Below, one piece after another: positions 17,254 to 26,196 of a stretch of 64,000 bases of DNA. The DNA lies in contig NZ_CP011477.1 of the NCBI RefSeq assembly GCF_001010805.1, forward strand, positions 620,001 to 684,000, given 5' to 3'. The notes under the pieces are model-generated. The model was given only the letters and a program-made list of their open reading frames with translations, made no database searches and was not told the origin of the DNA. How positions within the stretch are numbered: position 1 is the stretch's first letter; the number at the start of each line of letters is the position of its first letter. This stretch comes from Spongiibacter sp. IMCC21906. GTDB lineage: Bacteria; Pseudomonadota; Gammaproteobacteria; Pseudomonadales; Spongiibacteraceae. A program made the position numbers and the translations under genes.

Positions 17254-19692
17254 ATGACCGGACTACTCAGCGTACTTTTTCTACTTGTCGTCTTTATGAG
17301 TATTTTCTACCTCGGCTTGTCATTGCGTCGAGGTAGCGCGGTGTTTTTTCTCGCCTGGCTATTAGCAGGCAGTGGCTGTGAATTTTTTCTGCACCCGCTG
17401 AGTTTATTGCTGCTGCTTGCGGTATTGGCGGTGTTGAATGTGCAGAGCCTGCGGATGCGATTTTTATCGGCGCCCGCCAAAAAAATGTTGGCGGGGATGA
17501 TGCCCAGTTTGGGTGACACCGAACGAGAAGCGCTGGAAGCGGGTACCACCTGGTGGGAAAAAGACATGTTTTCCGGTCGGCCCGACTGGGACAAATTCGC
17601 CGCCATTGATCTTCCGGTCATGACGCCTGCTGAGCAATCCTTTATTGATAACGAAGTGGAAGAACTTTGCGCCATGTTGGACGAGTGGGATATTTACCAC
17701 CGCCGCAAAGATCTGCCAGAAGAAGTGTGGCAGTACATTAAAGACAAGGGCTTTCTCGGCCTGATTATTCCCGAAGAATACGGCGGCAAGCATTTTAGTC
17801 CTTATGCGCAAAGCCGTACCGTGGGCAAAATAGCCAGCCGCTCCACCGTGGCGGCGGTATCTGTCATGGTGCCCAATTCATTGGGCCCCGGTGAGCTGTT
17901 GGTGAAATATGGCACGGACGAGCAGAAGCAATATTGGCTGCCCAAACTGGCGGTGGGTGAAGAAGTCCCCTGTTTTGGGCTGACCAGCCCGGAAGCGGGC
18001 TCTGATGCGGGGGCCATTCCCGATGTGGGGATTGTCTGTCGGCAAGAATACGAGGGGCAGGACACCCTCGGCGTTAAATTGAGCTTTTCTAAGCGCTGGA
18101 TCACGCTGGCACCGATTGCCACTGTGGTGGGTTTGGCGTTCAAATTGCGCGATCCAGAGGGGCTGATTGGCGATCAAGTCGAACGGGGTATTACCTGTGC
18201 GCTAGTCCCCGCTTCACAACCGGGTATGGAAATTGGTCGTCGCCACAATCCCGGCTCGCCGTTTATGAACGGGCCGATGACGGGGGTGGAAGTGTTTATC
18301 CCCATGTCGATGTTAATTGGCGGTCAAGAGCGTGTCGGTCAAGGCTGGCGAATGCTGGTGGAATGTCTGGGTGCTGGCCGGGGTGTGTCGCTTCCTGCGT
18401 TGTCCACCGCTGGCGGTGAAATGAGTTATTTAATGGTGGGGGCCTTTGCCCGCATCCGTCGCCAATTTGGTATTTCGGTGGGTAAGTTTGAGGGGGTTCA
18501 AGAAGCCACCGCGGATATTGCGGCCAGCGGCTATACCTTGGAAGCCTATCGGGCATTTGTTACCCGGGCGCTGGAAGATGGTGCGCCCTCAGTGCTGACC
18601 GCCATGGCCAAATATCACGCCACCGAAATGATGCGTGAAGTGGTTAACGACAGCATGGATGTACTGGGCGGACGCGGTATTCAAATGGGGCCACGTAATT
18701 TTATGGCGTTGGTATACCAATCTATTCCCATTGCTATCACTGTTGAAGGCGCCAATATTCTCACCCGTTCTATGATTATCTTTGGTCAGGGCGCGATTCG
18801 CTGTCACCCCTATTTGGCAGAGGAACTGGTGGTAATACAAGAAGAAGGCGAAGAGGCACTGTTACGCTTTGACGAATTGCTCACCGCACATCTCGGTCAT
18901 GCAATTGGGGTGATCTGCAGGGCCATTGCCAAAGGTGTGACGGCTGGTTGGTTGGCCGCACCCAAGAAGGACACGGCATTTTCTAAACGCTGGTATCGCT
19001 ACTTGGATCGCTACAGCGCGGCGTTGGCGGCCAGCGCTGATATTGCCTTGGCTACCCTGGGCGGTGATTTAAAACGTAAAGAACTGCTATCGGCTCGACT
19101 CGGTGATGTGCATAGCCAATTGGTGATTGCCTGTGCTTTGCTGAAATATCAAGAAAGCCTGCCAGACACTGAGGCTAACCGCTTGCATGCTGAGTACTCT
19201 CTGCGTCGCTGCTTTAAGGCCCTGAATATTTCCTTGAATGCGTTTTACGACAATCTACCCGTTCCCGGTTTGGGCATGGTTATGCGGCGCTTGTTTTTCC
19301 CTTGGGGAACGCCTGTACCGACATTGCGAGACAGCCAAATTCGGCGCTTGGGTAGCTTGATTATGGAGCCCAATGATGTGCGTAAAGCGCTTTCAGAAGC
19401 GGTTTTTATCAGCAAAGATCCTGAGGACAGCACCGGCCGGGTGAATGTGACTTATCAAGAGTTGATCGAGTTGGAAGATGATTACGATCGTTTTCTTAAA
19501 GCCGAATCAAAAGGTGAGCTCAGTGGTAAGTCGGTGGATGACCGCATTGATAACGCTGCGGAAAAAGGCCTGTTCAGTGCCGAGATGGCAGAGCGCTTAA
19601 AGCGCTATGAAGCACGTCGCTACGACTGTCTGTTGACCGATGCCTTTGATCCGACTCTTGAAAATGTCGATATTCGAATTGCTCGACCCTAA
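17254..19692 (+). CDS. fadE: Acyl-CoA dehydrogenase FadE
   Basis: Membrane-anchored first enzyme of fatty acid beta-oxidation, 812 residues, as in the long FadE family (E. coli 814). Two hydrophobic segments lie in the first 60 residues. The ACAD domain follows with FGLTSPEAGSDAGAIPD, the YGGKHFSPYAQS substrate-side loop and DSMDVLGGRGIQMGPRN. The extra C-terminal domain of about 250 residues, ending with VDDRIDNAAEKGLFSAEM, is characteristic of FadE. AGGAGACC precedes the ATG. The DUF2007 gene follows 8 bases after the stop, probably on the same transcript. Confidence 0.95.
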   Translation: MTGLLSVLFLLVVFMSIFYLGLSLRRGSAVFFLAWLLAGSGCEFFLHPLSLLLLLAVLAVLNVQSLRMRFLSAPAKKMLAGMMPSLGDTEREALEAGTTWWEKDMFSGRPDWDKFAAIDLPVMTPAEQSFIDNEVEELCAMLDEWDIYHRRKDLPEEVWQYIKDKGFLGLIIPEEYGGKHFSPYAQSRTVGKIASRSTVAAVSVMVPNSLGPGELLVKYGTDEQKQYWLPKLAVGEEVPCFGLTSPEAGSDAGAIPDVGIVCRQEYEGQDTLGVKLSFSKRWITLAPIATVVGLAFKLRDPEGLIGDQVERGITCALVPASQPGMEIGRRHNPGSPFMNGPMTGVEVFIPMSMLIGGQERVGQGWRMLVECLGAGRGVSLPALSTAGGEMSYLMVGAFARIRRQFGISVGKFEGVQEATADIAASGYTLEAYRAFVTRALEDGAPSVLTAMAKYHATEMMREVVNDSMDVLGGRGIQMGPRNFMALVYQSIPIAITVEGANILTRSMIIFGQGAIRCHPYLAEELVVIQEEGEEALLRFDELLTAHLGHAIGVICRAIAKGVTAGWLAAPKKDTAFSKRWYRYLDRYSAALAASADIALATLGGDLKRKELLSARLGDVHSQLVIACALLKYQESLPDTEANRLHAEYSLRRCFKALNISLNAFYDNLPVPGLGMVMRRLFFPWGTPVPTLRDSQIRRLGSLIMEPNDVRKALSEAVFISKDPEDSTGRVNVTYQELIELEDDYDRFLKAESKGELSGKSVDDRIDNAAEKGLFSAEMAERLKRYEARRYDCLLTDAFDPTLENVDIRIARP

Positions 19693-19700
19693 AAACAAGA

Positions 19701-20009
19701 ATGTCAGAGGTTATTTTTAGCCATCCCAACCCCATGATTGTCGCCAATGCGGAAAATGTATTGGCGGCAGCCGGAATTGAATGTGAACTGAGAAACAGCT
19801 TCGCTATTGGTGCCAGCGGTGGCTTGGCCTGTCAGGATGTGTGGCCACAGTTACTGGTGGCCGATAGTGATATAGAAAAAGCCCAGTGCCTGTTAAAGAA
19901 AATTGCTCATCATGACGGCGATGATTGGCAGTGTTCGGCATGTGGCGAAGATAATGCCCCAGCGTTTGAACTGTGTTGGCACTGCGGTGCAACATTGCCC
20001 CATAACTAG
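19701..20009 (+). CDS. DUF2007 protein with zinc ribbon
   Basis: 102 residues. The N-terminal ~70 residues fit the small DUF2007 fold (FSHPNPMIVANAENVLAAAG, then VWPQLLVADSDIEKAQCLLK). The C-terminus adds a zinc ribbon of the CxxC-x10-CxxC kind (WQCSACGEDNAPAFELCWHC). The DUF2007 family is often described as a putative signal transducer without experimental proof. It begins 8 bases after fadE, so co-expression with fadE is likely; no functional link is known to me. Confidence 0.75.
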   Translation: MSEVIFSHPNPMIVANAENVLAAAGIECELRNSFAIGASGGLACQDVWPQLLVADSDIEKAQCLLKKIAHHDGDDWQCSACGEDNAPAFELCWHCGATLPHN

Positions 20010-20238
20010 TTGCCACAGGTGCATCTTATTTGGCTTGGGTTCGCATTTTTGGAATGCCAAATGCATTTCATGTGAATTAGGGGAAATTGCTTACTGTTTT
20101 AGTGTGGCAAGTTTCGTATATTTACCCTAGTTATTTGGAATTGCGAACATCCAGGTCGTGATTTGGGACGGGTGGCTTCTTGATCACTAAGTTTTTGGCT
20201 AACGCCAAAGGCGATCGCGGTAGGATGACACCATTTTT

Positions 20239-20265
20239 GGGGACCACAGTGTGGTCCCCTTTTTT
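20239..20265 (+). terminator. Strong intrinsic terminator
   Basis: A perfect 10-bp stem GGGGACCACA / TGTGGTCCCC around a single central G (in RNA, effectively an 8-bp stem with a 5-base loop) is followed by six T on the plus strand. It is 230 bases beyond the DUF2007 stop codon, unusually far. A second small hairpin TTTGGC-TAAC-GCCAAA (20194-20209) lies before it. Between 20010 and 20190 I see no reading frame with a ribosome site. Confidence 0.9.
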
Positions 20266-20307
20266 GTGTCTGAATGGTGCTGGTTTATGTCCTAAACAGC
20301 GGCAGAA

Positions 20308-22149
20308 TTAGAGTTGGCTAATATCCCGCACCGCACCGCGATCGGCGCTGGTCACCATTTTGGCATAGGCTTTGAGTGCCGCAGAGACTTTGCGAGGACG
20401 CTCATTGACGGGCTTCCAGCCGTCAGCGCCTTTCGCATCCATGGCTTTGCGGCGTTTGGCCAATTCACTTTCGTCCAGCAAGACATTAATGCTGCGGTTA
20501 GGAATATCGATGCGAATAATATCGCCTTTATTGACCAGCGCAATGGCGCCACCAGCGGCGGCTTCGGGAGAAGCGTGGCCAATCGACAGGCCAGATGTAC
20601 CACCCGAGAAGCGACCATCGGTGAGCAAGGCGCAAGCCTTGCCCAAACCTTTGGATTTGATATAGCTGGTGGGGTAGAGCATTTCCTGCATGCCCGGTCC
20701 GCCTTTAGGTCCTTCGTAGCGAACAATAACCACATCGCCGGCTTTAACCCGGTCGTTGAGAATATCGTCAACCGCGCCCTCTTGGCTTTCGCAGATATGA
20801 GCAGGGCCTTCAAAGACCAAAATGCTCTCGTCGACGCCAGAGGTTTTCACCACGCAGCCATCAACAGCGATATTGCCGTAGAGCACGGCCAAGCCGCCTT
20901 CTAGAGAGAAGGCGTGCTCAATAGAGCGGATGCAGCCATTTTCCCGATCGGCGTCCAAAGAGGGCCAGCGCGTGTTTTGGCTGAAGGCTTGCTGGGTGGG
21001 GATGCCTGCCGGACCAGCCTTATAAAAGTCTTTTACCGCTTCCAGCTCGGTCTGCATGATGTCCCACTGGGCCAGCGAGGCGGCAACGCTGCTGGCGTGA
21101 ACAGTGGGTAGATCGGTGTGTAACAGACCTGCCCGGTCCAATTCACCCAAAATGGCCACAACACCGCCAGCGCGGTGTACGTCTTCCATGTGATACAGCG
21201 GGGTGTTGGGTGCGACCTTACACAGCTGAGGGACTTTGCGAGACAAGGCGTCAATATCCTTCAGGGTGTAATCCAGCTCGGCTTCTTGGGCTGCGGCCAG
21301 CAAATGCAAGATTGTGTTGGTAGAACCACCCATGGCGATGTCGAGGGCCATCGCATTTTGAAAGGCCTCAAAATTGGCGATGTTGCGGGGCAAAATAGAA
21401 TAATCATCTTGCTCGTAGTGGCGGCGTGCCAGCTCGACAATGCGGCGGCCCGCTTCTAAAAACAGCTTTTCACGATCGGCATGGGTGGCCAGCATCGAAC
21501 CGTTGCCGGGCAGCGAAAGTCCCAGTGCTTCGGTGAGGCAGTTCATCGAGTTGGCGGTGAACATGCCAGAGCAAGAGCCGCAGGTAGGACAGGCAGAGCG
21601 TTCGTACTCAGCGACTTGCTCGTCGGTGGCGCTGTCGTCCACGGCAATTACCATGGCGTCGACCAGGTCCAGCTTGTGCTCAGACAGCTTGGTTTTACCG
21701 GCTTCCATTGGGCCGCCAGAAACAAAAATAACGGGAATGTTCAAACGCATGGCGGCGTTGAGCATCCCCGGCGTGATTTTGTCGCAGTTGGATATACACA
21801 CCAGCGCATCGGCGCAGTGGGCATTGACCATATATTCTACGGAGTCGGCAATAATATCCCTACTGGGCAGGCTGTAGAGCATGCCGTCGTGACCCATGGC
21901 GATGCCATCGTCGACAGCAATGGTATTAAATTCTTTGGCGACGCCGCCGGCAGCTTCAATTTCTCGTGCTACCAATTGGCCCATGTCCTTAAGGTGGACA
22001 TGGCCGGGCACAAACTGGGTAAAGGAGTTGGCAATGGCGATAATGGGTTTTTCAAAGTCGCCATCTTTCATGCCGGTGGCCCGCCACAAAGCGCGGGCAC
22101 CCGCCATATTGCGGCCTGCGGTAGATGTTTTTGAACGATATGCGGGCAT
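20308..22149 (-). CDS. ilvD: Dihydroxy-acid dehydratase
   Basis: Iron-sulfur enzyme of branched-chain amino acid synthesis, 613 residues from [12 protein letters not shown] (E. coli 616). Cluster and metal ligands are visible: [13 protein letters not shown] and [18 protein letters not shown]. The C-terminal [20 protein letters not shown] is also diagnostic. The ATG at 22149 has GAGG upstream; an in-frame start at 22173 would add MLDSLRPI, which the family lacks. It stands alone, convergent with the fadE-DUF2007 group. Confidence 0.96.
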   Translation of the reverse strand: MPAYRSKTSTAGRNMAGARALWRATGMKDGDFEKPIIAIANSFTQFVPGHVHLKDMGQLVAREIEAAGGVAKEFNTIAVDDGIAMGHDGMLYSLPSRDIIADSVEYMVNAHCADALVCISNCDKITPGMLNAAMRLNIPVIFVSGGPMEAGKTKLSEHKLDLVDAMVIAVDDSATDEQVAEYERSACPTCGSCSGMFTANSMNCLTEALGLSLPGNGSMLATHADREKLFLEAGRRIVELARRHYEQDDYSILPRNIANFEAFQNAMALDIAMGGSTNTILHLLAAAQEAELDYTLKDIDALSRKVPQLCKVAPNTPLYHMEDVHRAGGVVAILGELDRAGLLHTDLPTVHASSVAASLAQWDIMQTELEAVKDFYKAGPAGIPTQQAFSQNTRWPSLDADRENGCIRSIEHAFSLEGGLAVLYGNIAVDGCVVKTSGVDESILVFEGPAHICESQEGAVDDILNDRVKAGDVVIVRYEGPKGGPGMQEMLYPTSYIKSKGLGKACALLTDGRFSGGTSGLSIGHASPEAAAGGAIALVNKGDIIRIDIPNRSINVLLDESELAKRRKAMDAKGADGWKPVNERPRKVSAALKAYAKMVTSADRGAVRDISQL

Positions 22150-22299
22150 GATTGGCCTCAGACTGTCTAGCATTGAAATAAGGGTCGAAAGTTTATCACA
22201 GCACAGCCAGTGGCAATAATCCCGGCATGCTGCGTCAGCGGCTACAATCCGCTATTGTGGTCAAAAATAACGGCAGTAAAAATCTTTTTTGGGGGACAT

Positions 22300-23430
22300 G
22301 TGGAAGAAACAGTAGATCAGGCCGTCGGCGCATTGGGCTCGACTGTGCCGGACTGGTTAATGGACTGGCTCCCATTTGTATTAGTGATGGCGCTGCTATT
22401 TTGTGTCTGGCTTTTTACCCGCAAAGTGTTTGCGGTACAAAAAGATCACGGCACGGATATTCGTTATCGTGAGCAGGGCAGCAAACTGCTGTTTCGCTTG
22501 GCGGGGGTGGTGTTGGCCATTGCCACACTGCCAATGGAAAGCGAGCTGCGTGGTCAATTGCTCAGCCTGGTGGGGCTGCTGGCATCGGCAGCTATTGCGC
22601 TGTCGTCGACCTCGGTGATGGGTAACCTGATGGCGGGATTTATGCTCCGCACCGTCAACAGCTTTCGGGCGGGGGACTATATCGAGTTTCGCAATGAATT
22701 GGGGCGAGTCTCCCAGCGTGGTTTATTGCATGTTGAAATTCAAAATGAAACCAGCGAGTTGGTTACCGTTCCTAATTTGCTGCTGGTGCAAGAACCCTAC
22801 AATGTCGTGCGGGCTTCTGGCACGGTGGTATCTGCCGATGTGTCTTTGGGCTATGACGTTGACAGGCGGGATATTGAAAAAGCGCTGCTGGCCGCAATTG
22901 AGCAAGCCGAGCTGGAAGATGGCTTTGTACAGATTCGAGAGCTGGGGGATTTTTCGGTCAGTTATCGGGCCAATGGCTGGTTGAATGAGGCCGGTTTGCT
23001 GGTCAGTGCGCGTTCGCGGCTACGGGCCATGATCTTGGACGCGATGCATGGTGCCGGCATTGAAATTGTCTCCCCCACGTTTATGAATCAACGCCAGTTA
23101 AAAGGCGAGGGTAAGGTGATTCCGCAAGCGCCTCGTATTCCGCAAGAAGAAAATAATAATCATGGTCATGCTGAAGAAGTCCTCTTCAGCAAAGCGGAAT
23201 CTGCCAGTGCAGTGGAAAAACTGGAAGACAAAATTAAAAAATTAAAAAATGCTCTTAAAGAAGAGGGCGATGCGACGGACGACGGCGAAGCTATGGATCG
23301 GGAGAAAGTAAAAGCAGAGTTAGCCGTGTTAACGGCAGAGCTGGAAGTTGCCCGGAACGAAGCCAAGCAGGAGGCGGAAAAAGATCGGGCGCAGGCAAAA
23401 GAAGAGGATGCTGACACAAAATCCGGGTAA
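22300..23430 (+). CDS. MscS-family mechanosensitive channel with coiled-coil tail
   Basis: 376 residues from a GTG start at 22300, which GGGGGA precedes by 5 bases. Hydrophobic segments occur near residues 20-40, 70-85 and 90-110. The pore-helix region (ALSSTSVMGNLMAGFMLRTV) and the beta domain (FRAGDYIEFRNELGRVSQRG, ETSELVTVPNLLLVQEPYN) place it in the MscS superfamily, though divergent from the other copy at 16.2 kb. The last ~100 residues form a charged coiled coil (VEKLEDKIKKLKNALKEEGD and LAVLTAELEVARNEAKQEAE) that the standard channel lacks and that could bind a partner or scaffold. Divergent from ilvD. Confidence 0.85.
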   Translation: MEETVDQAVGALGSTVPDWLMDWLPFVLVMALLFCVWLFTRKVFAVQKDHGTDIRYREQGSKLLFRLAGVVLAIATLPMESELRGQLLSLVGLLASAAIALSSTSVMGNLMAGFMLRTVNSFRAGDYIEFRNELGRVSQRGLLHVEIQNETSELVTVPNLLLVQEPYNVVRASGTVVSADVSLGYDVDRRDIEKALLAAIEQAELEDGFVQIRELGDFSVSYRANGWLNEAGLLVSARSRLRAMILDAMHGAGIEIVSPTFMNQRQLKGEGKVIPQAPRIPQEENNNHGHAEEVLFSKAESASAVEKLEDKIKKLKNALKEEGDATDDGEAMDREKVKAELAVLTAELEVARNEAKQEAEKDRAQAKEEDADTKSG

Positions 23431-23691
23431 AACATGGCAGGCATAAAGTTGTAGCATTGACCATTGCGAGAGAGTTGCAAGCTCTGCTGCAAAGATATTT
23501 TAACATGGATACTGTTAAATGAGTTATCGCTGTCAGTTGTGACAAAAGTGCGCAGTCTGATACCGCATTAAGATGTGCCTGGTAGTTAGCCCAAGGTTGG
23601 GTAAAGTCCCAAAAAAGAGGGATAGATTTATATGTGTCATTTTTTAGATTTTGGGTATTTGTAGGCGACCAAATAATATTGGAGGGAAGGG

Positions 23692-25641
23692 ATGACCAAG
23701 GCTACGAGGATTTTATGGGCGTTGTTGATCGCTGGATCATGTACTGTTGCCCATGCTTCACCGCCAGCAGAACCGTCCGAGCCTTTGCCGTTGTCGGTGT
23801 ATAGTGCCGAACCGGGGATTGAACAGATGGCGCTGTCGCTAACGGGTAAGTACCTCGCTTTTGTGACCTCGATGAACAATATGCGTCTGTTTGTAGTGGC
23901 GGAGGTGGGAGGCAAGGTACTGCACAAGATTGCTTTGGATGATCTTAATCTGGAGTACCTGAGCTGGGCGGGGGATGATTTTGTTCTTATTCACTCTCGC
24001 TCTGTGCAAAAACTGGGCTATTCGGTTGCTGGGCACTTTCAGTTGCATAATCTTCTGGTAGTAAATCGTCACAGCGGCAAGCTCGATGTACCGCTGAGCA
24101 ACTCCAAGAAAGTGTTTAATGCGGCTTTTCATTTCTATATGCCGGTGCAGAAAAAGGGGCGCTGGTATCAGTGTCTCGATACCCTGTCTACTAATAGCAG
24201 CGCGTATACCCGCCAGGTGTGGATTAATGATTCAGAATTTCAACTCAGTTGTATCGATCTGAAAAGTGGTCGGATGTCATTGCTGGCTGGCAGTCGCGAA
24301 GATGGTGATGGCTGGTTGTTGGGCCCAGGTCTGCAGGTGCTGGCTACCGCCAGTTACGATGACTTAAAGCAGGAGTGGAAGCTTCAGCGAGATTGGCGTA
24401 GCAAAGCACTTTATACAGCGTCGTCCCGATATGGTGGTCATGAGATTGAGGGGCAGGGGCGAACCCCCGACACTTTAATTTTTAGCGCCAATACTGAGCA
24501 CTATTACGAAATGCCTCTCAGCGGTGGCAAACCACGTCAGATTTATGCCAACTCGGTGGTTGAATGGCTCTATTTTGACCCTATAACCGGTTTGAATAGT
24601 GGCTATCTGAAGGCTGATGATGTGCCAGAGTTAGTGATGTTAGATCCGCTCCACAAGGCGCGTATTGAGGGCGCCAGAAAAGCGTTTCCCAATCTTAATG
24701 TGCATTTTCGCTCTTGGAATCAGGATGTCAGCCGCTTGGTGGTTTACACCGATGGTGATACTGATTCGGGTACTTGGTGGTTGGTGGATATCGCGGCGGG
24801 CAGTGCTGAAATATTGGGGGTCAACCACCCGTTGATAAAGTCCGCTCACGTTGCGCCGTTCAAAATGTGGCAATACAAAGCGGCAGACGGCTTGGATATT
24901 CACGCGGTGCTGACATTGCCGCCGGGTAAGCGTGCCGAAAAGCGGCCGCTGATTGTGTTGCCTCATGGCGGCCCGGAATCTCGGGATTACCTTCAGTTTG
25001 ACTGGCTGGCCCAGGCCTTTGCGAGTCGGGGTTATGTTGTGCTGCAAGCTAATTTTCGCGGCTCCGACGGGTATGGCAGCAGGTTTCGCGACGCCGGTTT
25101 TGGCGAATTTGGCCGCAAAATGCAGAGTGATTTGTCAGACGGTGTTGCCGCACTGGCGGAGACTGGCATGATCGACCCAGCGCGGGTTTGTGTTGTTGGC
25201 GGCAGCTACGGTGGCTACGCGGCTCTGGCAGGTGTGTCTCTGCAGAAGGGTATTTATCGCTGTGCAGTGTCTATTGCTGGCATCAGCGATTTGCAATTGT
25301 TTCTCAGCAAAATGGAGCGGAATCGTTTTCACGCTGGACTGCGTTACTGGAAGGATTATTTAGGAGTGACGAGCTCGAAAGATGACCGGCTGCAAGCGCT
25401 GTCTCCTCGGGATAAGGCAAAGCGGATAAAAGTACCAGTGCTGCTAATTCATGGCGAATACGATACGGTGGTGCCGGTTGAGCAAAGCAGATTGATGGCC
25501 CGTCGTCTAAAATCGCTGGATTCGGAATACCAGTACGTCGAGTTGGAAACGGAAGATCATTATCTCTCTCAAGCCGCAACGCGACTGCAAGCATTGGAAG
25601 AGGCTATGGCCTTTGTGATGAAGCACAATCCACCAGATTAA
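23692..25641 (+). CDS. Secreted S9-family prolyl oligopeptidase-like peptidase (copy 1)
   Basis: 649 residues with a signal peptide (ILWALLIAGSCTVAHA). Residues ~30-400 form a beta-propeller-type domain; the C-terminal ~250 residues are the alpha/beta-hydrolase domain. The catalytic triad can be read: Ser in VVGGSYGGYAALAG, Asp in LLIHGEYDTVVPV and His in ETEDHYLSQAAT. LPHGGPESRD is the usual oxyanion segment. It is likely periplasmic or exported and cleaves peptides or releases acyl-aminoacyl residues. GGAGGGAAGG precedes the ATG. A paralogue lies at 26197, and each is followed by a copy of the same small secreted gene. Confidence 0.9.
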   Translation: MTKATRILWALLIAGSCTVAHASPPAEPSEPLPLSVYSAEPGIEQMALSLTGKYLAFVTSMNNMRLFVVAEVGGKVLHKIALDDLNLEYLSWAGDDFVLIHSRSVQKLGYSVAGHFQLHNLLVVNRHSGKLDVPLSNSKKVFNAAFHFYMPVQKKGRWYQCLDTLSTNSSAYTRQVWINDSEFQLSCIDLKSGRMSLLAGSREDGDGWLLGPGLQVLATASYDDLKQEWKLQRDWRSKALYTASSRYGGHEIEGQGRTPDTLIFSANTEHYYEMPLSGGKPRQIYANSVVEWLYFDPITGLNSGYLKADDVPELVMLDPLHKARIEGARKAFPNLNVHFRSWNQDVSRLVVYTDGDTDSGTWWLVDIAAGSAEILGVNHPLIKSAHVAPFKMWQYKAADGLDIHAVLTLPPGKRAEKRPLIVLPHGGPESRDYLQFDWLAQAFASRGYVVLQANFRGSDGYGSRFRDAGFGEFGRKMQSDLSDGVAALAETGMIDPARVCVVGGSYGGYAALAGVSLQKGIYRCAVSIAGISDLQLFLSKMERNRFHAGLRYWKDYLGVTSSKDDRLQALSPRDKAKRIKVPVLLIHGEYDTVVPVEQSRLMARRLKSLDSEYQYVELETEDHYLSQAATRLQALEEAMAFVMKHNPPD

Positions 25642-26117
25642 TATTCAATGTTGTGTTAAGGGGATAAAGAAAGGGGTGCATCTAAGTAATGCACAAGCAT
25701 GTCGTAATATTAGCTGTATTCTTTAGTATCGTTTGTTCTGGCCTGGCCCAGGCAGGCTGTTCTGGTCAACAAAACCGGACACATTAATTTGGTGTCTGTC
25801 TTACAGATTCGATGAGAGGAAAAGAGAGAAAGAACTTAGCAAAGTGGATTTTTATGGGTATGTCAGCTCATAGCATGATTAAGCCTTGTTCAAATGTCTC
25901 AGAAAGTGAAATCGATAATTCTAATCAATATGCTGGTAGGTTAATTACACGACTGATAACAGAAGATTGCCCGGAACAAGTCAGGACGGCTTCCGAGGTT
26001 ATGGGCTCCGCAGCATTTGAGCAAGCATTCAAAGTCGTCGGCGAGCTTGCAATGCAGGAATTAATGGCCGAGCTAAGCGTAGGATAATCTATAGGCGGTT
26101 TTGAAAAGTACCTTGAT
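25611..26117 (+). repeat. Duplicated tract, copy 1
   Basis: From the last ~30 bases of the S9 peptidase through the small secreted gene, this tract matches 28134-28625 at roughly 95% by my manual comparison, apart from a 30-base block that replaces 15 bases. The upstream peptidase genes are far more diverged. Identity stops abruptly at 26117. Confidence 0.9.
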
Positions 26118-26118
26118 G
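25689..26118 (+). pseudogene. Dead copy of the small secreted protein gene
   Basis: Degenerate duplicate of the intact gene at 28212-28655. The signal peptide region is intact (MHKHVVILAVFFSIVCSGLAQAG). Then 30 bases (25758-25787) replace 15 bases of the intact copy and bring an in-frame TAA at 25785. Beyond that the frame continues in near identity until CAA has become TAA at 26085, and the last ~10 codons are lost. A frame from an internal ATG (25812) remains open, but it lacks the signal peptide and is probably not expressed as a secreted protein. Confidence 0.85.
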
Positions 26119-26196
26119 ATACTAGCGCTTGGGGGCCGTGGGGCTACACAATGATTGACTGAATATATGGCTGACTTGGTATAAGGAAGACTGAGA

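Noticed and set aside
21481-22134. Long open frame on the plus strand inside ilvD (217 codons)
   Set aside because: It lies fully within a clear IlvD gene on the opposite strand, has no ribosome site and no recognisable protein; GC-rich third positions make such shadows.
23499-23519. Inverted repeat TTTAACA-N7-TGTTAAA upstream of the first S9 peptidase, considered as a LexA-like or regulator site
   Set aside because: It does not match the LexA consensus and 7-bp A/T-rich arms arise easily by chance; no partner regulator is near.
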